Below are positions 46,201-59,800 of a stretch of DNA of 64,000 nt, one piece after another; position 1 is the stretch's first letter, and the number at the start of each line of letters is the position of its first letter. The DNA is from Prochilodus magdalenae (taxonomy: Eukaryota > Chordata > Actinopteri > Characiformes > Prochilodontidae). The notes under the pieces were generated by a model, which saw only the letters and a list, made by a program, of their open reading frames with translations, did no database searches and was not told the DNA's origin. The stretch lies in NCBI GenBank assembly GCA_024036415.1, contig JAMWET010001940.1, positions 875,001 through 939,000 on the forward strand, given 5' to 3'. The position numbers and the translations under genes were made by a program.

Positions 46201-49200
46201 TTTATTTATGCATATTTTAAGGATGGGGTCATATCGAATGTACCAAAACATTTCTTGCTCTACCAGTTCCCCTGAGTTCCCCTGCACACTGTACTTGGAT
46301 CACAATTTTTTCCCTCCTCCAATGAAGACTTTTCTTAAGACAGTAACCCCTTTTAATTTTCTCTACCTTTCCTTCTACTGTATCACTGAGGGCACCGTAT
46401 CACTGGAGGTCAGTAGCTCTTCACACTGTGGAGCTGTTTCTCCAACCACCTGCTGATCCTCCAAGGCTAGCAGAACATTCCTCCACTCTGTAACCAGATA
46501 ACCACAGGGAGCATTGCTTTGAGGAACGGGAAGGTCACTCAGTCTAGATTTGGGAATGCGTGGGCAGCACAGCCCTGTCTGCTTCCATCATGTGCCCAAA
46601 ACGGGCGTCCAAACCACAAAGCATGGCAGGCATCTCCACCAATGGGCATGCAAAACCAGTGTTCTCAGCACTTCTCAAGGGTCAGCAAGCTCCCAATTAG
46701 CATACTGTACCCAGTCCAGAGGGGAAAGAAGGCAGCCCATTGTCCACTGGCTTGGTGTTGAGGATAAAGATCCGTTTCAGGGCGAGCAGTGTTCAGGAGA
46801 GCACCTACACCGTAGAGAAAGGCTCTGCTGTTGTGTGAGCGAAGACAATGGAGGGATTGAAGCTTCGGGTGCTGCTCATTTTGTGTTGTGGGTTATTTTG
46901 GTGAGATGTTGAGGGATGGCACAATATGGAAAATATTTTATCAAAACTGTCATGGTAATGTCACAGCAAACCTCTAACTCACGCTGGAATAAGCCATAAG
47001 GTTTTTATTGAACTATCTTTGGAAGTCATGAAAGCTATAGAAGTTTAGCTGTGCCTGTTTACTCTGAAGTTAAAGTAGTGTGCTGAAGTCAAAGACACCC
47101 TTGGTTTGTTTAATTTCCTGTCTGAAAATGTATTCCTTTTCCTGGAATTACAAGAAAATTCACCTGCTGAAGAGGAAGTGGGGAAGTCAAAGGAAAATGA
47201 GTGAAATAAACAATGGCTTCCAAACCTGGAGTTCAAAACAGTCAAAGATCTGTTCTGGAGATGTGAAGAAAGTAGTCCCTCTAACAACCTTGCATGACCG
47301 GGTAGACAACCAAACCTGTCAGACAAACAGTGCCTAAAGCTAAGCTTTAAAGCTGAGCTTAAAACCGAGGAGAAAATCAATTTCTACTTCCTCTTTTGCA
47401 AATCCAACAAAGAAGCCGCCAGTGTTCTCAGAACTGTTGACTGACCACCTCCGAGTCCTGACCTCCACATCACTGAATGTGTTTGGAATTTCTTGTATCA
47501 TGAGAAACAGCTGAACAGTTTCCCATGTGAACTTGTGTGCAGTTCACCGTCCATGTCGGGATCTCGCAGTGAGGCCTAGCTTGTGTGGATCCTCTAGCTA
47601 TTCTAACTTGGTTAACTTGTAATGAACTATGCACAGGACCAGTGGCCCACACACTAGCGTTTTTTGTCGCAGCTGTATGTGCAGTGTTGCAGACTTGTTG
47701 TGACACACGAACGACTGTTTTCTTAAAGCTGTAATTCAGAGAAGGAGGAGCCACATCAATCTGCCTATTTGGGATATTGCCTACAAACTTTATGAAACAT
47801 CTCGGGTACAGAGGAGTCCAAATAAAACCCAATAAAACGTTTTCTGTGCATTTGCTCAGATGTATTTTGTCAATGTTTACACCCCAACATGAACTTGACT
47901 TTCTCATGCTGCTGTCCTGACGCTGCATGTTACTTTCCCAGGCTTTTGGGTTATCGTTATTGTTGAACTTTGCTAAAACCCAACCATGCTTAATGGTCAT
48001 TTTGGCAGGAAATGAAATGGTCTCAGATTTTTGCACAGTAATGCATCAGGAGTGTGTTTTGAATGGGCGACAATACAGGGCAGCCTGTTAATACAAGGTT
48101 GCATGAGCAAATCAACAAAAACAGCATGTTTAGTTATAAGACATAACAGGTTGAAAAATGTAGATCTAAATCAGTTATGAGTTTGGTGGTAGACCTCATG
48201 GTGGAGACGAAATGAAAATGCAGATAGAATGTAATCTACAAAAACTGGGTAATGACATATTGCTAGATTTGGGTCATGGAAGGTGTTTGTAAGTCAGGGT
48301 GAAAATGGGTTGAGTGAACCTTCCACTGGCTTGGCCCAGGCTCAGAGAGAGAGAGAAAGAGAGAGACTAAATTTAGTGGTGCAGGGTAGGCAATAGAGTG
48401 GAAGTTTTCCGCACTGTTATGTATTCGTCTGCTCCAGAAGAGTGGTTTGAGGGAATCATAATTAGTTGAGGCTTGCATAGCGAGGCGCACAGCAGCTACG
48501 GCTAGGACGAGTGGATCGGGTTCACGCAGCGTTCCTTAACAGGATGTGTGAAGTACAGTGGTAGCCCCATGACGCATTAGACTGTGGGTGGGTACTGGTT
48601 TGTGCCATCTGTGAAAATTCAGGATAGAAACGAGGGTCAAGGGAAGCGAAGTAGGACAAGAAGCTTTGATGTGTTTGTGTGTGCAGTTGTGGCTGTGATC
48701 AGGTGTGTGTGTGTTTGCCAGACCGTGGGCCCTTGACCACCCCCTCAGTCTGAACACAAATGCTCTTTGATCTGGTTATATATTTGCAGACATTGATGTT
48801 CCTCAAACAGGCTTCTCTTTAGCTGCTGCGCCACTACGCCAGCCTGTGTGTTTGCTGTGGGAAGAGTCTGCTGCTCAAACATTTTCTTTCGACTAGGCTA
48901 GTTTTCCCTGGCTGGTTGTTAGCATCTTTTCCTCTCCCCGTCTACAATTATTTAAACTTCATTTAAAGGGCCCATATTATGCAAATTATTGTTTTTTTTT
49001 TATAAAAATGAATGTATTGTGTAAACAATGTTAAACTTCTGAGTCTATATCAGTTTTTTGATCCCCTTTTCTTACTTTCTTTCCATGGCCTGTTGATATG
49101 TAGTGTTGCCAGTCTCCCAACCAAAACACTTTTTGGCTTATGACCGAGAATTTAAGGCACTATGATTGCCTCATATGATGTAGTGAACATCATGAAACTG

Positions 49201-52200
49201 AGAAATGTTATGTAGTCTGATCGTAGCACTGGCAGAACATGGGCCAAAGTCACTAAATGGCGAGTTTCCAGTGTACAATGCTATATATTGTCGTAGGTAA
49301 TGAAAACTAGTGAGGATTGGACCTTGATTTTGCCACCATACTGATGTTAGCTTGATTAAGTAACAAGCAGTCTGCATTAATCCATCCTAATTATGTAACA
49401 TTTAATGCACAATTTGAATATCATTGTAACACAATCTATATTTTAGTATTTTGTTGAGAACCTGTGGACCTATGCTATGATTTCTCATCAAGTTAAAGGG
49501 CTTTTTGTCTAGCATTCCATATTCTTGTTCCAGCAGGTGGTACAAAAGAATGCATTTGTAGGCGAGGCATGGAATAGTCATGAAATAGGGAATATTGGTG
49601 CACTTGACTTGAAAAATTTTTTTTAACACCTGTGTTTCTCTCTTTCCTTCAAGTTTTTCCGTCCTATCTTTATATCCTGCCATCACTCCCCTTTAAAAAC
49701 CACTGAGCAGTGCCGCAGTGCTCTCGAAAACGGAGCCTAAAGCATCAATACCCCAGTCTTCAGGCAATTTTTCCCCCTTGGTCTCCTGCTGAGCTTTACT
49801 ATCAAGTGAAACTCGTCAAGGTCTTAATTACCAGACTGTGAAGTAACGGGACGCTCGGGGGTGGGGGGTTGGCCTTAGAAGCGTCTCATCCAAGGTGAAC
49901 CAGCTGAAAGAAAAGAAACTTTTCAAAGTGTTGTCACTCAAGAGCTTGACATGGTTGTCAGAATGCCAAGTACGCTGAAACCATACCAATGATGATGAGT
50001 ACAACATTGGACACTTCTTGAATAGAACCAGGGGCAAGGACAAGCTAGTGGTGCTTGAGAATCAAAAGAAGTGCTCAAGGTGCTGGAGAATAGGCAGGAA
50101 GGGCAACAGGATTAAGACATGTCAGGTTTTAAAGGAGAAACTGTGTACGCTAGCAGCCATGAATAACGAATGCTTCTGCCTGAATGCTAACATGACTAGC
50201 AGTGATTAGATAGCCCTTTTATCCTGAAGACAAATGCATTTAGACTCATGCATCCAATAATCACCATTAAAGCAACGTTATATAACAGATTTAAAGTTAA
50301 ATTAGAATGAAACACATTTTAATGGTGCATTGATTTTCGTGAGAACTGCATAACACTGTCATTGCCAACAACAGTGGGTTTTCAGGTAGCTGCGAGATGA
50401 AGCTAGCTCAATATTCCCAGCGTGGGCATCGTGGCAGAGACTGGTGGAAGATGTTGTCATAGGGAAAGACTTGGACGTGTAGTGTTCCCAATCTCCTAAC
50501 CAAGACACTTATGGCCACTTTTGAGTTATGACCAAGAATTCATGGTTCTATGATTGTCTAATCTCACATAGTGAATACCATGTAAGACTTATTACGCAGT
50601 CTGATCCCAGCACTGGCAGAACACTGGCTCTCTCTGTAAACTAGCGATGAGTTACCAGTTTACAGTGCTACGCATCGGAGCTGGACTGTACTGCTGTAGG
50701 TAATCAAAACTATGCAGGATGGAAGGTGTCCCTATACTAATGTTAGCTTGATTAAACAGTCTACACATCATCTATCCTAATACTGCAATATTGAACAAAT
50801 GAAAAAAGCACAGTCTACATTTCTATATTTTTTTGAGAACCTGAGCTATGTGCTACAGTTTCTTGGAAGCTAGCTCTGCATTCCTAGAACATTATGGCCA
50901 CTATTTCTGGTGTTTATAAGTGAAAAGTGCAGTCTGTCCAGCATGATGTTTTTCCATAAACGTTACTAAAGAAGAAACTGCTTAGGTCGACATTAAAAAT
51001 TATGGCTACTGAGAAAAAAAGGGTTGTAGCATTAAACGGATGCTTCTAACTTGATCTGCAGCTCATACTAATCATGTGAATCTGTTTACCATTAGCATAG
51101 CCACAATCGGGGGAGAGAGCAGGTGAGACAATGGTTGGTGGAGTTTAAGACACACACACACACACACATACGTAGAGCAAGAATGAGAAGGAGATTGATG
51201 CACCTTGTTGTTTCTTTGTGCAATTCAAAACACCAGATACCACTGACACTGAGCAACTACTCCCTGACGAATGGGCCAACAGACAGACATCTAAGTGATT
51301 ACAGTTTACTAAGCCGGGTGGTGCTTACTGGCATGGAACTAAAGGTATTTGCATGTAGCAGATAAGCTGGATTGATTTTACTTCAGTCCTCTGTGAATGC
51401 ACAGAGATGAATCTTTTCGGGAGGTGTGATATCATAAAACAAGTGCATGTCTTTACTGACAGTTATGCTTCCATACGCGGCTGACTGATCTGCGTTTTCC
51501 GGCCACTGGGTGAAGCTGTTATTTGTACTGGCAGTTATTTGTACCAGACCTGACAGCAGTTTGGGTTTGGCCATTACATATAAAGAGAAGCTACAAAACT
51601 GTAGTCATCAAGCTAATGCTTTGAATAGCCTATGTGCAGGGCTCTCTCTCTCTCTCTCCCTCTCTCTCTCGCTCTCTCTCTCATTCTTTCTTTCACCCAC
51701 TCTCTCAGTCTAAACTAAGGCTAAAGTTTCCGCTCCACACCCAGTCTGGCACAGTTGGAGCGGTGTGCAGGGCATCTCCGTGCCTTTATACGGCTGCAGC
51801 TGTATCCTTTTGGCATGGGGTTTACTCTGGCTGGCACTTCTTACCTAAACATGTCAGTTGTGTTCATAAATGACATTACTAATCCTTATTATTTTAACTC
51901 ATATCCCTTTGAGGCCTTTAACTTCTTTCACGAGGGAGAGCTGCCAACGTACACATTCGGTCCAGAGTGTACTGCGAACTACGTTATTATATTGAAAGCT
52001 GGAACAGTAGAGACGGTTTTTATCCCTTTTTGCTTTTGAGTTTACGAATAAACCGGCCTGTTTCTGTATTGCTTCTCTCTATTCAGCTGAACTGATTCAC
52101 ACTGGGTCTGCACAGTAGGAAAACTGTTGAAGACATAACTATTAAGTATTCAGACAGAGATTATGTTGTGATCTAAACCTAAGGCAGGTAGTTATATAAT

Positions 52201-53803
52201 AGGTTGCTTAATATTTCTAGGTATCTTTCTGTAATCCTTCCAAGTTCAACCTGAAACTCAAAATAACACCGTGCTTTTAATGGTAATTAAAGATCTTTCT
52301 TTCTTTCAAAGTTTCAACACTGAAACATAGGAAGCTTGAATCTCTAATCCTCATTTTGGAGGAGGAAATGAGACTTCATCCCTCTCCCTCATAGCCACTT
52401 TCTGATATTGTTGTAGTGTGTTCCAAAAAGTCAATAAATATGTCCTAATCTCTGAAACTCGGCATGGTACATCAAATAAAGCATTAGTAATTAAGTACTC
52501 GTGTGTGTTTTAATAAAATATCCAGATTGAATGTGTATACAAAGTGCGTATTACCTGTTCTATGTTGTGTAGCAACTTTAAGTAAAGTCAGAATCAGCCT
52601 AAATGTCACCGCTGCAGCGCCTGGTGAAGTTTTATATTGTTGTGATAACTTTTTATTAAGTGAGAATAATATGAAGAGTTTTCCTACCAGAATCTGCAGA
52701 TGTGTTTATTTAAAAATATCAAATGCCTTCAGGTTCTATCAGTGTGTCCTTAGACTTTATCCATGAAGCCATAGTGTGTGCCTGCTGTCAGTAGGTGCCT
52801 CTACTGCAGTATGGATGACCACTGCAAATACATGATCTTATTTTGTGTTGTTTACATAAAGCCTAAAAAGTAAATGGGCCGGCTGTAGGTTGTGCAGGCC
52901 TGTATGCTGATTTGCGGTCCTGGCATTTCAGAATATAACTGTTTCTCAGTAGGACACACATTGCCTGAAGCTCCGTAACTCAGTTTATGATTATTGCTTT
53001 GAAAGCTCAAAGCAGGCCACTAATGACGTATGTTCTTAAAAGTTTTTTAGTTACTTTATTTATTTATTTATTTTTTGCTTTAACCTGGTGAAAAACTTTT
53101 GCCTTATAATTTGTCATCTGTGGAACAGAATCTATACAGACTGCTGTAAACTGTATCGGTGGGAACTGTAGGGAATGTTTTGTCTGACTTGTATATCAAA
53201 GATATGTTAGTTTTGTAATGCACAGCACTTTCAAGCTATTATATATTTGTCTTTGTTTTTTTTTGTGTAGATGGGAAATATTTTACCCTCGGTCATATCA
53301 CCCATATTGGTGGAAATATGTAGTGTTAGTTTGTAGTAGTTATTGATTTTAATAGGGAATGCTGTAAATCTAAAAGTATTTGAGTTTGATTTCCTGTGTA
53401 GGTGGTAAGTTTGTTTGGTCGTGTCATTTTTTCTTCAGGCTGTAATGTGGGAGAAGATGCGGTGTGTTATTCTGGTGTTACTGTAAATGAAGACGGTATT
53501 AGTATTTGATTAAAGTTTTTGTAAAGGTGTGTGAAGTTTATGTTGGTCGTGTAATTTGATCTATGTTTGTGGAGCAGATGCGGTGTTAGTTTTTGACTTG
53601 CTGGATAGTTTAGGGTGGATATTTAAACTCTATTATTAACACTGATTATTTTCCTTTCTGACCTACATTCATTCACAGTCCATCCTGTCTGAACAAACTA
53701 CACCTGCTTCCAGTATTCACACTCCCACACACACACACTTTCACACACACTGGGCAGTGCCTCTGTATCTGGGGAATTCCCTTTGGCACACATAAGGCAT
53801 TTT

Positions 53804-53861
<58 letters not shown>

Positions 53862-56800
53862 TCTCTCTTTCTTTCTTTCTTTCTTTCTTTCTCTCTGTGT
53901 GTCTCTCTCTGTCTACCCTGTCACTATCCCTATCTGTCTGTTTAAGTTTCAGATTATCATAGTGGCATGGTTCTACAGGCAAAAACCTCCTAACTGTCAT
54001 GTAAATGAATGTAGCAACATTTTATTCTAAGTAATTTTGGACGATGTCTGTCTGTTGGCCCATTCGTCAGGGAGTATTTGCTCAGTGTCAGTGGTATCTG
54101 GTGTTTTGAATTGCACAAAGAAGCAACAAAAGTTGTGGAGAAAAATGATAAATGGTTTCAGCTGTGATAAATGAATTTATTCATACATGAATAAGTGTTT
54201 TTTTTGGAAGACAGTAAAGACTTACACTAAAGACATTTACAGGTTTTCATCTGACATATTTACAAACTAGTACATCACATTTTTAACCTCTCAAGAATTA
54301 GTGTCTAGTAACAGCATTATTCAGTAACAATAATGAACTATTCTAGAATTAACTGTCAGTAAAGTGTAGTCTTTCCTGTAGTGTTGCAAGTGTTGTAAAT
54401 ATGAACTGTTCTTAGGTCAGTAAAGTGTAATCTTTCTTTCAATGTTATGAGTATGAACTGTTCTCACGTCAGTAAAGTTTTTCTTTCGATGTTGTGAGTA
54501 TGAACTGTTCTCAGGTCAGTGTAGTGTAGTCTTTCTTTTGATGTTGTGAGTATGAACTGTTCTCAGGTCAGTATAGTGTAGTCTTTCTTTCAATGTTGTG
54601 AGTATGAACTGTTCTCAAGTCAGTAAAGTATAATCCTTCTCTCGATATTGTGAGTATGAACTGTTTTCAGGTCAGTATAGAGTAGTCTTTCTTTTGATGT
54701 TCTGAGTATGAACTGTTCTCAGGTCAGTGAAGTGTAGTCTTTTGGGAATGTTGTGAGTATGAACTGTTCTCAGGTCAGTGAAGTGTAGTCTTTCTTTTGA
54801 TGTGACCATATGCCGTTCTCGGTCAGTACAGTGTAGTCTTTCTTGCAATGTTGTGAGTATGAACTGTTCTCAAGTCGATACAATCTAGTCTTTCTTGCAG
54901 TAGTATTAGTATGAGCTGTACTCAGGTCAGTACAGTGTGGTTTTATCTGCAGGGTTGTGAGTATGACCTCTTCTTAGGTCAGTAGAGCATAGTTTATCTA
55001 CAGTGTTGTTTGTTCTCAGGTCAGCAGGGTGTTGTCAGCAGCTGCAGGGATGCGGTTGGGCTTTAGGGCTTAGGTTGGACTCCTCTTATGGAAAGTGAGA
55101 GAGAGCTAAATCTAGTATTGGCCCACACAGACAACTCTTTCTAAGGCAGGGAGCTGGCTGCCCTACATATGCTGCTCAGACTCACTCACACGGGGCATTT
55201 TAAAGGTCCACATGGCATAGATATTTCTCTGTCTCTCTCTCTCAGCCCCTTTCTACCTCCTACTCTGTGCTTCTCAGTCTTTTTTGTCTTTCTAGCTCTG
55301 TCTTTTTCGTTCTCTCCCTCTTTCCATCTTTTTTCTCTTTGTGTCTCTTCTCCCTTTGTGTCTCTTTCTCTTTCTGCCTTTGCCATCTCCCTTTTTTGTC
55401 CCTGCCCCCGCCTCTCACTGTCAGTTAGGGAGTATAACCCCAGTATAAGATTACTCCTTAGATACAGTTTCATGTGGAGGTAGATGGTGGATCCATGCCT
55501 CACTTCAGAAGCTTCTCAAAACAGAAGACAGCTGCTGTACATGTACATGAGGATGTAGTGTGTGTGTGTGTGTGTGTGTATGTGTGTGTGTGTGTGTTTG
55601 TAATAGACCCATTCGTCTCTGGCAGTGTTTCCTATGCTAGCTTGTCTGTATTACAGGCCACATATTAGAGCCAACTCTGCATTCCTGTCATCGAAAGCAT
55701 GCTCCAACACACTCTACAAATGGTCACAATATAAATCTCACTTACTTGTTTTATTGACAGACTTTGAAGCCTGAAAGCACTTCCCCAACAAAGCCCTGCC
55801 AAAGTAAAAAATTTTTTATTCTGCTGCTCACAAATACTGCTCTCCTAAGGTCAGTAATCATCCCAATGGTTAGGACTGCAGAATAAACTGTACTGGAAGA
55901 GCATGAGCAAGTCTATTTAAGATTACTTTACAGCTCCATGCAGTGTAAGACAAGTGTGTGATGATTCAGGGATGCTAATAAGTAGGTAGAAGTTAATACG
56001 TGTGTATTACTGGGCAGCTACTGTAGCCTCAAAGCTCCTGTGCAGAAGTACAGCCGCACAGTTTCTGGGCTGATCAGCTAGATTTACATAGAGGAGATAA
56101 TTGTTTAGGGTGACCAGACATTCTCGTGTTCCAGTTCCCATTTTTGACATCTTGTCCCAGCCTGGAGCTGTCCCCGGAAATGTCCCCATTTTCGACTGGG
56201 GATTAAAAGTCCTAAGACAGACCTGGCAGCAGAGCAGATGGATAAATGTCTTCCGCCACTTGCTGGCCTAGTTATAGAGAATACTGCTGTGTAAAACTCC
56301 ACCAGAAGCTACCAACTGTCAAGTACATAACACCACCACAAATGTCTGTTCGATACACTGATGGGTTAAAAGCTGGGGTGGGCTTATGGAACTTGAATCG
56401 TTACTATCTGTTGATGGGTAGGAATATGATGGGTATAGGCATATAATCTACTTGACCATCCTTGTACAAGTTATGCTTCATTTTTTAATCTGCATCACTT
56501 TTTCAGCCATCCACATTATGTATGGCATATGCTGATAGCTGCCATCTCTGATATAAATATGACTTATGGGCTCATATGAGCACTGAATCGTTAATCAAAA
56601 ACATATCCCTGCCACATCCCTGTCTAAGCCACTAGACTTGGTAACTTTTGAGACCATTGTCATTTTTTTTCTGTAAAGTGACAGTGGACACTCAATCTCA
56701 TAGTGTTCCTGTTTTTCATATTGGAATCTGGTCACCTTATAAATGTTTAACATCTGATCTTTGGCCTAGCCATGATTATAGTTTGTTTATACATGCTAAT

Positions 56801-59800
56801 GCCCCATATAACACATTTATAGGGCATATACAGATGGTTTTTGCAGGTTTAGGCATAATAAACATTATCAACTTCAAGGAAATAGCTTGGAAAGACTGAA
56901 CAGAGCAACGGATAAGGAATAGGAATAGCTGTATATGAAATAAAGAGTGATGAACATGAAAAGAAACAGAAATGGTTGCAAAAAATTGGCAGAAGCAACC
57001 AATAGATCACTGTATGAACCTTCGACCGGACAACCCCATGTTCTTGGACAACTGGCCTCTGTGGTGGACAGCTTTGGGGTCATACTCAGGCCATGCAGCT
57101 CCTTTCAGTACATTCTGGAAGCCTGGAACTGGTGTTCAGAGGTTCTGTGCTGGCTCGGTGTGCTTTGAGACGAGACCCAAGATTGGCTAAAAGTTCATTC
57201 TTTGCAGTACTGAAAACAGCAGTGACCTGACATGGTTCCTGTTACTTGGCGCTAGCGTTAGCATTAGCCATACAGACACAGATTTCAAAGTTTTCATATG
57301 TGCTTGAGGGGAGAATTGGACTCCTACTTCGTAATTCCAACCTCTTCTCAAATCAAAACTGCGTCATTGTTTGATGCTAATGCAATAAAGTTGCGCAAGC
57401 TTATGTGTCATTATTTGCACCGTGATGTGTATTGGAAACTCCCCATTTTCTTCCAGTCCTGTGTCTCAGAATGGGTTGCGCCACATAAACTAGTTAAGCT
57501 GAGTTACCACATATCTACACCTCTCATATGCAAGAGATGTGGAAACCGAATAGATAGACAAATAGCACAAAACGATCAAAAAAACGGGGCTTTTTTGGTT
57601 AACTAAGATAAAACTGGTAAATACTGTGAACTGTTATTGTAATAAATCACCCTTCAAATGCAAATACCATGTTTTTCCAAGAGTTTTCCCAAATCTTAGA
57701 CAGTTATGTAACATTACTGACTGCACCTTAAATTCTGAACAGAGATGGTTGATGCTCATCTTTAAACGAGACTAAAGCTGTCTTCCTATTTGCCATCTTC
57801 TTAAGCAAATGTTCAGTTCCAGCCTGCGAATAGAAGGCCAACTTAAGCAGCTGCATCTTTAAGAAAATCCTAAAGAACTTTAAATTCAGAAGATGTTAGT
57901 TTGCTCTGCACAGTTCATTCTCAACAGTTTCTCAAAATTGAAAAATACTAAGGCCTCGCATATTGCAGAGTAGGGGAAGAGATCTGCAGTTCCACCTTAA
58001 CTGCAATCACAACTCCAGTAGCAACCTTTGGAACTACCCTGTGTGCTTTTATCCTCTGGAAGTTAAAGCAGATCATCTTATATTGAAAGTTACATCCTCA
58101 GGAACAACTTAAATTTACTTTGTGTGAATATGGAGGTTTTCCTGCCAATGTAGTTGTACCCATAAGATATCAGTCCACTGGAATTAAACTTGGTGGCTGG
58201 GTTTGACATTGTTGGGCATGCAAATGATTTAAGCTTCCCTCTCTGCCGTGCATGTGGAATAAGCAAGGACGAATCTTATCACTGTACCTGCCTGACCCAA
58301 CAGCCACGGTTGTAGACATTCAGTGAGCGGTGAGTCCATGAGTCATCCTGTTAGTGCCAGGCCCATTGGTAGACGGCTGCACTATGCAGGACTACATGCA
58401 CACAGACCGTTACACTGACTGCCCTTAACACAAACATGCCGGCCCAGTGCCATACTACTTCTACTATACTACTACATACACTACTTCTGTATGCGTACCT
58501 CAGTAAATATTGCCCATATCAGTTTTATCATATTAATAATGATCAAGACATGCAGTGTACAGATTGTTAACGGCTGAGCTACATTAGCTTCATAACTGCA
58601 AAATAAAGATTACACTGTGTTTGATTACATTGAAAGTAAGAAGGAAAAATGTGTAGATTTAGATTTTGTCTCTAATATGGTCCTTCAGGTACTGCATTAG
58701 TAGCTGCTGTTGTTTTATATCGATCTGAGGTCAATTTGGCGCATCTTTTTATGTTTAGGGGAAGATTTATGTGGCGCTAAGCTGGCCTTTGATCAGCGTA
58801 AATGGATAAGCCAGGCACGGTGCACACCCTCTGAAGCACATCCTCGATACGGCCCTGTTGGGAGTGAAGGGACAGGATTAAATATAGAGTGTGGTATGGA
58901 TGGGTGTGTGTGTGTGTGTACGTAAGAGAGAGAATGATTGTTTTTGTTCAAGCTCCAAGTGCAGTCATATATCTCCTGAAACTCAATACTACCAGTGCTA
59001 ATGCATGTGCGGACTTGATTCGCACGCTGCTGACCCATTAGTAACCTCGCTACTTTAACACGTGAGAGTGTGTGTGTGAAAATGAGAGCGAGGGGCCGCG
59101 GGCCCCGGCGTGATTCATGTTCTCCATCAGAAAGCCAGAGTGCGTGAGCGTAAACAGACACGAAGAAAGTGACACTGAAGCAAGTCAGAAAAGTAGCAAG
59201 AGCTTCACACTTGGCATCTGTCCACAGAGCGCTCTCGCTCACAGTCTGTCTGTCTTGCTTTCACTGTATCTCGCTGTCTTGTTGCCAAATCTACCCATGT
59301 CCTGTAGTTTACACAATGGGAGCCGATGGAGATCACCTGTAATGAGCAGATTAACACTGATGAGTGCCATTTGCTCTTCTACACTGATTCGCTTATCGGA
59401 CCTGAAGCTTCAGCGCTGGACTCAAACCCAACAGATGTTGCGCACACTGTACCGGTGCCAGTCACTTGTCCGAGCTGAAATCACAGTGTTGCACTACTTC
59501 CATCGCCAGTCACATGCTGCTTTTACACACATCCATGTGAACATGGGCATATATGCGCGTTATATTGAGGAGAGGAATATGACTTGACTTGAATGTTGGT
59601 GGGACTGTGTTGGGTATATAACTCTGCCGAACTATTTAAACTTTGCTACCATGGTTAAGAAGATTGATCCCGGGCTGCGGCCCAGTCAAATAAGGTGTGT
59701 CCCAGTTTGTCGTCTAGTCCAGCTTCACCACTGCAGTGCGAAGTGTCCTAGCTTTGGCCCTGTTGAACTTTATAACAGCACTGAGAAGGCTCCTGACCCG

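Noticed and set aside
57298..57606. 102-codon frame with a CKRCGN motif as a possible zinc-finger exon
   Set aside because: Only one CxxC pair, no partner, no homology and no splice sites.
58793..59587. Two overlapping frames of about 150 codons on opposite strands
   Set aside because: No recognisable domain, low-complexity threonine/histidine start, and no splice context. Considered chance.
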